Source: Lentisphaerota bacterium (GTDB taxonomy: Bacteria > Verrucomicrobiota > Kiritimatiellia > RFP12 > JAAYLN01). Taken from it: a stretch of DNA of 10,838 nt. Shown here one piece after another: positions 6,061 through 10,838 of the stretch (position 1 is its first letter; each line of letters opens with the position of its first letter). Both the position numbers and the translations under genes were made by a program. The stretch is from assembly GCA_012514915.1 (NCBI GenBank), contig JAAYZJ010000236.1, forward strand, positions 1 through 10,838, given 5' to 3'. The notes beneath the pieces were generated by a model. It searched no databases. It was not told the DNA's origin and saw only the letters and a program-made list of their open reading frames with translations.

Positions 6061-7683
6061 TCAGGGGGCCTGCAGGTGAAGACGGGCCGCCAACCGGTTG
6101 TCGGCTTGACTCCAGGCGAGCCCTGCCGAGCCAGCCAGGTCGATGGTCTGCAGCAGCGTTTGCACGGTGCGCATGGCTGCCGCCTCCCGCGGCGTGGCGC
6201 GGATGGCGCCGAGTGTGGAGGCGAGCCGGTAGACGGCGAAGATTTGACGCAGTTCATCGGTTGTCCGTGCCAGGTCGATCCACAGAAAGCCATCGAGCCC
6301 CTGGGCGCCGACGGCGGCCCGTGCGTCGGTCAGCATGCTGCGCCAGGCGGCCGGCGCATCCGGCGCGAAGCGGCGCTGCGCATCGAGGCTCGCGGCCGAG
6401 GTGCAGAGGGTGAGCCAGCCGGGCTGCAGCTCCACGGCCGTGCAATCCTCGGGGGCGAGGCGGATATGCCGGCTGCCGCCCAGCCAGTTGAGCAGGATGC
6501 GGTTGCTGAGGTTGTGCTCGGGCGTCTGCGTCCGCAGGGGCAGCCGCGTGGCCGCTGCCACACGGGCGACGGCCTGCGTGACGGCTCCAGGGGTGTCTGA
6601 CGGGTCGGGAAAGAGCAGCGTGATGGCCGGCACGGCCAGGCCGAACACCCGGCCGCCCAGCGCCTGGGTCGTTAGATAGAGGGCCATGTCCTCGCCCGAA
6701 GGCGGCGTGTCGGCGGCCAGCGCCAGGCCCGGCAGGAGGCTGTCGATCAGACCGCGTGCGGTGGTGCTGGGCAGCAGCAGGAGGGCGCAGGCAGCGTCGG
6801 CCGCCAGCGCGTCGGCCGCCGTGCAGCGGCCGCTCAGGCGCGCGTCCAGGTCGGGCGCTTCCGCCGGCAGGCCGCCGGCCTGCAAAGCGAGCGCGATCTG
6901 CCGGGGTTCGAAGGCCGTGACCCGGGCTTCGATGGCGCCGTCGACGGGGAGCGGCACGGGTGACCAACCGGGCTCAAGCCAAGCGCGGTGGGGCGCCACG
7001 CCGGTCTGGCGCCAGGGCTCGGGGTCGTTACGGAACAGCGGCGCGAGCGGAGCGTCGTGCAGGATGCGGGCGTCCAGCGCCCGCACGGCATCGGGGTCGT
7101 CGCCCAGCGTCGCCAGCAGGATGTTCTCGCGCAGGAAGAAGGCGACCTTCGGTCCGGTCTCGCCGCGCGCCCGCATCCGTTTCGAGGTCGTATCGAGGTA
7201 ACGGGTGCCCGCCGGGGTGGTTTCGAGCCGTCCCAGGCCCGGCACCCAGCGAACCGCCAGCATGGCCCGCAGCAGGGGCCCCCGGAAACCCGCCCAGCTC
7301 GCACCGGTCCAGCAGGGGGTGCCCGACGGCCCCAGCGCCGGACTCCAGCCGATCAGCGAGCGCCGTCCCGAGACGAGCCGCACGATCCAGACGATGTTGG
7401 TGTCGGCCGACCACTCCTCCACCTTGCGGACGCCCGCGCCCTGGAGCGTGCGGACGAGGAGCGGGTTGGCAAAGCGGTCGCGCCAGACCCGGGCGAGGTC
7501 GAGATGCTCGCTGACGAACGGGCTGTTCACGGGCATGGCCCGGAACACCCGGTCGGGGCGCTCGGGAACGAAGCCCATCCAGAAAAGCGTCAGCAGGACG
7601 AGGGCGCCGACCACGAGCTGCGTCCGGCGCGGGGGCCGGGCAGGCTGGCGTGGAGACCGTCGCTCGTTCACAGATGTGCTCAT
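6061..7683 (-). CDS. membrane-anchored protein of unknown function in the pyr operon
   Basis: I do not recognise this 540-residue protein. Residues 1-21 are basic and Pro/Arg-rich, followed by one hydrophobic helix (about 22-39). The layout is a signal anchor with some 500 residues outside the cytoplasm. The rest is Ala/Leu/Arg-rich and low in cysteine (C124, C287, C299, C414, C427). It shows alternating short strands and helices, and no catalytic motif that I can name. The ending (about 508-540, DLAGSAGLAWSQADNRLAAR) and overall layout recall large single-anchor proteins such as DUF3352, but I cannot claim membership. The ATG at 7683 overlaps the pyrD stop as ATGA (7680-7683), and no ribosome binding site is visible, so translation is coupled to pyrD. 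A much longer open frame upstream of this ATG lies inside pyrD and is not coding. Confidence 0.85.
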   Translation of the reverse strand: MSTSVNERRSPRQPARPPRRTQLVVGALVLLTLFWMGFVPERPDRVFRAMPVNSPFVSEHLDLARVWRDRFANPLLVRTLQGAGVRKVEEWSADTNIVWIVRLVSGRRSLIGWSPALGPSGTPCWTGASWAGFRGPLLRAMLAVRWVPGLGRLETTPAGTRYLDTTSKRMRARGETGPKVAFFLRENILLATLGDDPDAVRALDARILHDAPLAPLFRNDPEPWRQTGVAPHRAWLEPGWSPVPLPVDGAIEARVTAFEPRQIALALQAGGLPAEAPDLDARLSGRCTAADALAADAACALLLLPSTTARGLIDSLLPGLALAADTPPSGEDMALYLTTQALGGRVFGLAVPAITLLFPDPSDTPGAVTQAVARVAAATRLPLRTQTPEHNLSNRILLNWLGGSRHIRLAPEDCTAVELQPGWLTLCTSAASLDAQRRFAPDAPAAWRSMLTDARAAVGAQGLDGFLWIDLARTTDELRQIFAVYRLASTLGAIRATPREAAAMRTVQTLLQTIDLAGSAGLAWSQADNRLAARLHLQAP

Positions 7684-8609
7684 GAGACAGCCAGCGAGCC
7701 GGTCAACTGGGCCACATCGCGCATTTGGTGGCGGACCAGGTAGTCGCGGATGCCGTCGATGACGCGCAGCGGCGTGGAGGGATCGATGAAATTGGCGGTG
7801 CCGACGGCGACCGCCGTGGCGCCGGCGATCAGGAACTCGATCGCCTCGCGGGCCTCCTGGATGCCGCCCATCGCGAGGATCGGCAGCTTGACGGCCTGGG
7901 CGGCGTCGTAGACATGCTTGACGGCCACGGGATGGATGCAGGCGCCGGAGAGCCCGCCGACGCGGTTGGCCAGCACGGGCCGCCGCCGCTCGATGTCGAT
8001 CACCATGGCCGGCAGGGTGTTGACCAGCGAGAGGGCGTCGGCGCCGGCCTCGGCCGCCGCGCGGGCGAAGGGGCCCATCGCGGGGACGTTGGGGGCCAGC
8101 TTGGGGATCACCGGCAGCGGCGTCCGGCGGCGCACAGCGGCGACGACGCCCGCCATCGTCGCGGGATCGGCACCGAAGGCCGAACCGCCCGCCTTGACGT
8201 TGGGACACGAGACATTGACCTCGAGGCCGGCGATGCCCGGCACGTCACTCAGGCGCGCCGCCACCTCGGCGTATTCCTCGACTGTCGTGCCCCAGATGTT
8301 GACGATCACCGGGACGCCGAATTCGCGCAGCCGCGGCAGGTACTGGGCGATGAATCCGGCAACCCCCGGCCCCTGCAGGCCGATGGCGTTGACCAGACCC
8401 CCCGGCACCTCGACATGGCGCGGCAGCGGGTTGCCCGGCCAGGCTTCGAGCCGGATCCCCTTGACGGTGATCGCCCCCAGGCGGCGGACATCAAGCCAGT
8501 CGGCATACTCGACGCCGTAGCCGAACGTCCCCGAGGCCACGGTCACGGGGTTCTGCATGGCGATGCCGCCGACGTTGACGGCGAGCGAGGGTGAGGCGGA
8601 GGTGGTCAT
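7680..8609 (-). CDS. pyrD: dihydroorotate dehydrogenase, catalytic subunit (class 1B)
   Basis: This enzyme oxidises dihydroorotate to orotate, the fourth step of de novo pyrimidine synthesis, using FMN in a TIM barrel. The 309-residue length fits the class 1 enzymes. Visible sites are the N-terminal NPVTVASGTFG (20-30), ITVKG with K50, the substrate loop NAIGLQGPG (74-82), VNIW (103-106), the class 1 catalytic cysteine C135 in EVNVSCPN, K170 in VIPKLAPN, SLVNT (194-198), GGLSG (218-222), and the FMN phosphate sites AMGGI (246-250) and AVGTANF (268-274). A Cys rather than Ser base and the adjacent pyrK mark it as the NAD-linked 1B type. The ATG at 8609 was chosen because it overlaps the pyrK stop as ATGA and has GGGAGG (8617-8622) 7 nt upstream. 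It also overlaps the next gene by ATGA. Confidence 0.95.
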   Translation of the reverse strand: MTTSASPSLAVNVGGIAMQNPVTVASGTFGYGVEYADWLDVRRLGAITVKGIRLEAWPGNPLPRHVEVPGGLVNAIGLQGPGVAGFIAQYLPRLREFGVPVIVNIWGTTVEEYAEVAARLSDVPGIAGLEVNVSCPNVKAGGSAFGADPATMAGVVAAVRRRTPLPVIPKLAPNVPAMGPFARAAAEAGADALSLVNTLPAMVIDIERRRPVLANRVGGLSGACIHPVAVKHVYDAAQAVKLPILAMGGIQEAREAIEFLIAGATAVAVGTANFIDPSTPLRVIDGIRDYLVRHQMRDVAQLTGSLAVS

Positions 8610-9391
8610 GCCGGATCCTCCCAGACGATGGTGCGCGCCTCGAAGATCGGGCCGTCCTTGCACACGCGGGCGATGTGGATGGAGCCGTCGGCCTCGCGGA
8701 GCCGCTGCACGCAGGCGAGGCAGGCCCCAATGCCGCACACCATGTGGTGGTCGAGCGAGAGCCAGGCGCGGCAGCCGGCGGCGATGGCGCGCGTGCCCAC
8801 GGCGCGGAGCATGCCGTCGGGACCGCAGGCGAAGAGCTCCGCGGGGGGCGCCCCCGCGTCGAGATGGCGCCCGAGCAGGTCGGTCACCAGCCCTTCCGTT
8901 CCCAGCGAGCCGTCCTGCGTGGCTACCTCGACCGACCAGCCGAGTGCCTCGAAATCGGCGATGCAGAGGACGTCGGCGGCGCGGCGGCCACCCAGCAGGA
9001 CGACCCCCTTGCGCGGCAGGCGCGTCGCGAGGAAGACGAGCGGCGCGACGCCGTAGCCCCCGCCGACGAGGATCGGCAGGCGGTCGCCGGACGCCAGGGG
9101 GAAGCCGTTGCCAAGCGGCCCCATCACGCTGAGCCGCGTGCCGGCCGGAAGGGTGGCGAGCACGTCGGTGCCGCGGCCGACGCGCTTGTAGAGGATGGCC
9201 AGCTCGCCGGCGCCGGCGCGGTAGATGCTGAACGGCCGGCGCAAGGCGGTTGTTTCGAGCCCGGGGATGCGGAGATGGATGAACTGTCCCGGCTGCGCGG
9301 CGGCGGCCAGCTCGGGCGCGGCCAGGCGCAGCAGGCAGTATCCACCCGACACGGGCGTTTGTTCAAGAATGGCGGCTTCACCTAGCGGCAT
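8606..9391 (-). CDS. pyrK: dihydroorotate dehydrogenase electron transfer subunit (PyrK)
   Basis: This 261-residue FAD/[2Fe-2S] flavoprotein passes electrons from the PyrD FMN to NAD+, forming the PyrK2-PyrD2 type heterotetramer in the cytoplasm. The FAD-binding motif RRPFSIY is at 51-57. The NAD-site glycine motif GGGYGVAP is at 110-117 and the CGPDGML motif at 189-195. The C-terminal 2Fe-2S site has C219, C224, C227 and C244, with the C-x4-C-x2-C-x16-C spacing expected of PyrK. The length is normal. The ATG at 9391 has no clear Shine-Dalgarno sequence. A TTGACC box (minus strand 9426-9421) lies only 30 bp upstream, so a very short or leaderless message is possible. This is the first gene of the run pyrK-pyrD-unknown-permease. 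Confidence 0.95.
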   Translation of the reverse strand: MPLGEAAILEQTPVSGGYCLLRLAAPELAAAAQPGQFIHLRIPGLETTALRRPFSIYRAGAGELAILYKRVGRGTDVLATLPAGTRLSVMGPLGNGFPLASGDRLPILVGGGYGVAPLVFLATRLPRKGVVLLGGRRAADVLCIADFEALGWSVEVATQDGSLGTEGLVTDLLGRHLDAGAPPAELFACGPDGMLRAVGTRAIAAGCRAWLSLDHHMVCGIGACLACVQRLREADGSIHIARVCKDGPIFEARTIVWEDPA

Positions 9392-9447
9392 GCGCGTAGT
9401 TTGAGGGTTTTACGGGACGGGGTCAAGCCCGCGGAATCCGGCGGTAC

Positions 9448-9489
9448 GTGTGGGGGAAGGTAGGACAGGCATTCCTGCCTGTCCACCGT
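9448..9489. repeat. 42-bp palindromic repeat, copy 1
   Basis: This 42-bp unit is identical to a second copy 48 bp further on. It contains a perfect hairpin, GGACAGGCA-TTCC-TGCCTGTCC (9463-9484), with 9-bp arms. The purine-rich sequence GTGTGGGGGAAGGTA lies on one side and CACCGT on the other. Palindromic units with this core look like REP/MITE-type dispersed intergenic elements. A role as transcript 3'-end structure for the glycosyltransferase gene is possible, but no T-run follows. Confidence 0.85.
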
Positions 9490-9495
9490 GTCGGA

Positions 9496-9537
9496 GTGTG
9501 GGGGAAGGTAGGACAGGCATTCCTGCCTGTCCACCGT
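9496..9537. repeat. 42-bp palindromic repeat, copy 2
   Basis: Exact second copy of the unit at 9448-9489, in the same orientation and separated from it by 6 bp. Its hairpin (9-bp arms, TTCC loop) lies at 9511-9532. It ends 17 bp from the stop codon of the glycosyltransferase gene. Two fully identical neighbours suggest recent duplication or gene-conversion-like upkeep. Confidence 0.85.
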
Positions 9538-9554
9538 CGGTTTGTGCAAGCTGT

Positions 9555-10643
9555 TTAATCAAGCACCTGTGCGTAGACCGCCTCCGTCGCCGCCGCGGAG
9601 GCATCCCAGGTGAAGGCCGCGGCCTGCTGACGTCCCCGGGCGACCAGCCGGGCCCGGAACGGGGCATCGTCCAGCAGCGGGCGCAGTGCGTCTGCGATCG
9701 ATCCGGGCTGGTCCGGATCGCAGTACCGGACCGCCTCACCGGCGAACTCGGCGGCGGCTCCTCCCGCGCAGGCGACCGGACAACCGGCGGCCATGGCCTC
9801 GAGCACCGGCAGTCCGAATCCCTCGTCGAAGGAGGGGAACACCAGCGCCTCGGCCAGGGCATAGACGGCGGGAAGATCGGCTTCGTCGATGTAGCCGGTC
9901 TGGTGGACGCCTTCGGCCAGGAGAGTCGGCGGCAGGGTGCCGGCGCCGACGCGGACGAGGTGCAGGTCGGCGTGCTCCCGGCGCAGCGCCTGCCAAGCCT
10001 GCCGGATGCCGTCGAGGTTCTTGCGCGGCGCGGGGTCACCGACAAACAGGAGGTAGCGGGCGGGGAGGCGGTAGCGGGCGCGCACGGCAGCCAAGGCAGC
10101 CGGGGTGCCCGGCTCGAAATAGGCGGGCGCGACACCGAGGGGAATCACATGAGCGCGGGCCTCGGCACCGGGAAACCGCGCGGCCAGGGCGTCGCGGGTC
10201 GCCCGCGAGGGGACGAGGATGGCGGCGGCGCGGCGGATCGAGCCGGGGAGCCGCGCCCGGTAGTGGATCCGGTTGGCCGCCGTGCAGAAGCGGGGGTGGG
10301 TGTAGACATGCAGGTCGTAGAGCGAGAGGACCAGCGGGCAGGGGAGGCGGGGGGGCGCCACGTAGGCCGGGGCGTGCAGCAGATCGATCCCCGCGTGCCG
10401 CAGACATCCGGGGAGGAGGGTGAGCTCGAAGCCGATGCGGCCGGCGCGACCACTGCTCCAGGACGGGACGGGAAGCCGTGGCCAGTCGACACCCGCCGCA
10501 GCCGCACCGCAGGCGGGCGGCAGCAGCAGGCGGTAGTCGTAGGCGCCGCGCCGCGCCAGGGCCCGGGCCAGCTCGACCACGCTCTTCTCGACGCCCGAGA
10601 AGGGCGGCCGCAGCACGAGCGCGTTGTAGGCGACGACGGGCAT
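9555..10643 (-). CDS. GT4-type glycosyltransferase (glycosyl transferase group 1)
   Basis: This 362-residue protein has the two Rossmann-like domains of the GT-B fold. The N-terminal acceptor domain (about 1-175) begins with NALVLRPPFSGVEKSVVELA, the usual GT4 glycine loop and first helix. The C-terminal nucleotide-sugar domain starts at about 193 with YLLFVGDPAPRKNLDGI. The retaining GT4 E-x7-E motif is present as E274 and E282 in FDEGFGLPVLEAMAAGCPV. The donor and acceptor cannot be inferred; a cell-envelope glycan or glycolipid is likely. No membrane helix or signal peptide is evident, so it should act at the cytoplasmic face. The ATG at 10643 is supported by AGGGG overlapping the upstream gene's TAG stop (7 bp between genes), so the two are cotranscribed. 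The gene ends in TAA, and the tandem palindromic repeats follow. Confidence 0.93.
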   Translation of the reverse strand: MPVVAYNALVLRPPFSGVEKSVVELARALARRGAYDYRLLLPPACGAAAAGVDWPRLPVPSWSSGRAGRIGFELTLLPGCLRHAGIDLLHAPAYVAPPRLPCPLVLSLYDLHVYTHPRFCTAANRIHYRARLPGSIRRAAAILVPSRATRDALAARFPGAEARAHVIPLGVAPAYFEPGTPAALAAVRARYRLPARYLLFVGDPAPRKNLDGIRQAWQALRREHADLHLVRVGAGTLPPTLLAEGVHQTGYIDEADLPAVYALAEALVFPSFDEGFGLPVLEAMAAGCPVACAGGAAAEFAGEAVRYCDPDQPGSIADALRPLLDDAPFRARLVARGRQQAAAFTWDASAAATEAVYAQVLD

Positions 10644-10650
10644 CGCGCCC

Positions 10651-10838
10651 CTAGCGCGTATCGAGCTGCCCCTGGTAGATGTGGCGCCGCACCTTCTGGA
10701 TCGACGTCCGCTCGAGGGGCTCGCGCCGGACTTCGATCTTGCGCGGATGCTTGTAGTCGGCCAGCTTCTGGCACTGCTTGCAGACGATCGCGCGGGTGCG
10801 CTTCTCGATCTCCGGCCAGTCGGGATTGTCGGCGTCCA
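10651..10838 (-). CDS. AMP-dependent acyl-CoA synthetase/ligase, C-terminal end only
   Basis: Reading the minus strand in from the right edge gives 61 residues to the TAG at 10653-10651; the rest of the gene lies beyond the window. The segment YKHPRKIEVRREPLERTS followed by IQKVRR matches the C-terminal subdomain of AMP-forming acyl-CoA ligases. Family members end with 'Y+-x-P+-I ... PLxKTSxxKIxR', where the lysine (here in TSIQKVRR) takes part in adenylate formation. The usual Gly before that lysine is Gln here, as I recall for some bacterial long-chain fatty acyl-CoA ligases. It probably activates a fatty acid. It is 7 bp upstream of the glycosyltransferase on the same strand. The substrate class is uncertain because the main domain is missing. 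Confidence 0.7.
   Translation of the reverse strand, partial: DADNPDWPEIEKRTRAIVCKQCQKLADYKHPRKIEVRREPLERTSIQKVRRHIYQGQLDTR

Noticed and set aside
7684..8208. N-terminal extension of the 540-aa protein into pyrD
   Set aside because: The extension is an Arg/Gly-rich shadow of pyrD. The ATGA overlap at 7680-7683 and the basic-plus-hydrophobic N-terminus after it mark the true start.
8610..8738. Longer start for pyrD
   Set aside because: The added residues do not resemble dihydroorotate dehydrogenase, while the ATG at 8609 has GGGAGG 7 nt upstream and the usual N-terminus.
9448..9537. CRISPR array
   Set aside because: There are only two copies with a 6-bp gap, the unit is a long hairpin, and no cas gene is present.
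9410..10135. 241-codon minus-strand frame across the repeats and the glycosyltransferase 3' half
   Set aside because: Ser/Pro/Arg-rich shadow frame. Its duplicated GGQAGMPVLPSPT peptide is just the translation of the tandem DNA repeats.

Overview
The window is about 10.8 kb of GC-rich bacterial chromosome with tightly packed genes. A secreted DUF4838 protein stands next to a divergent uroporphyrinogen-decarboxylase-like gene, and palindromic short repeats lie between genes. This combination suggests the PVC group (Kiritimatiellota, Lentisphaerota or Verrucomicrobiota). That placement is an inference from gene content, not proof. I see no tRNA, rRNA, transposase, integrase, prophage gene or CRISPR array.

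Layout, left to right. (1) Bases 1-229: the 5' part of a DUF116-like gene on the minus strand, running off the left edge. It is divergent from ispH and separated by 66 bp that hold overlapping candidate promoters. (2) 230-1162: ispH, last step of the MEP isoprenoid pathway, with its key residues intact. (3) 1213-2286, minus: a URO-D-superfamily protein that is not HemE. (4) 2287-2749: a 463-bp gap made largely of short repeat debris, an A-rich tract and a leader hairpin. (5) 2750-5254: a large exported DUF4838 protein with a GH67-N-like segment and a C-terminal sugar-binding-type beta-sandwich, probably for polysaccharide breakdown. (6) 5267-9391, minus: a four-gene operon, pyrK, pyrD, a membrane-anchored 540-aa protein of unknown function and a TSUP-family permease. 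The first three genes are joined by ATGA overlaps, and the permease starts 5 bp after the preceding stop codon. (7) 9392-9554: a gap with two identical 42-bp palindromic repeats. (8) 9555-10838, minus: a GT4-type glycosyltransferase 7 bp downstream of the 3' end of an AMP-dependent acyl-CoA ligase, which is cut by the right edge.

How the genes may work together. PyrK and PyrD form an NAD-dependent (class 1B) dihydroorotate dehydrogenase for pyrimidine synthesis. The unknown protein and the permease are translationally coupled to it, but their link to pyrimidines is not evident. The URO-D-like gene and the DUF4838 gene start from a shared divergent region and may be co-regulated in carbohydrate use. 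The ligase and glycosyltransferase could act on a lipid or envelope glycan.

I found no convincing new multi-gene system. The points most worth following are the unknown 540-aa protein inside the pyr operon, the tandem palindromic repeats, and the URO-D/DUF4838 pair.
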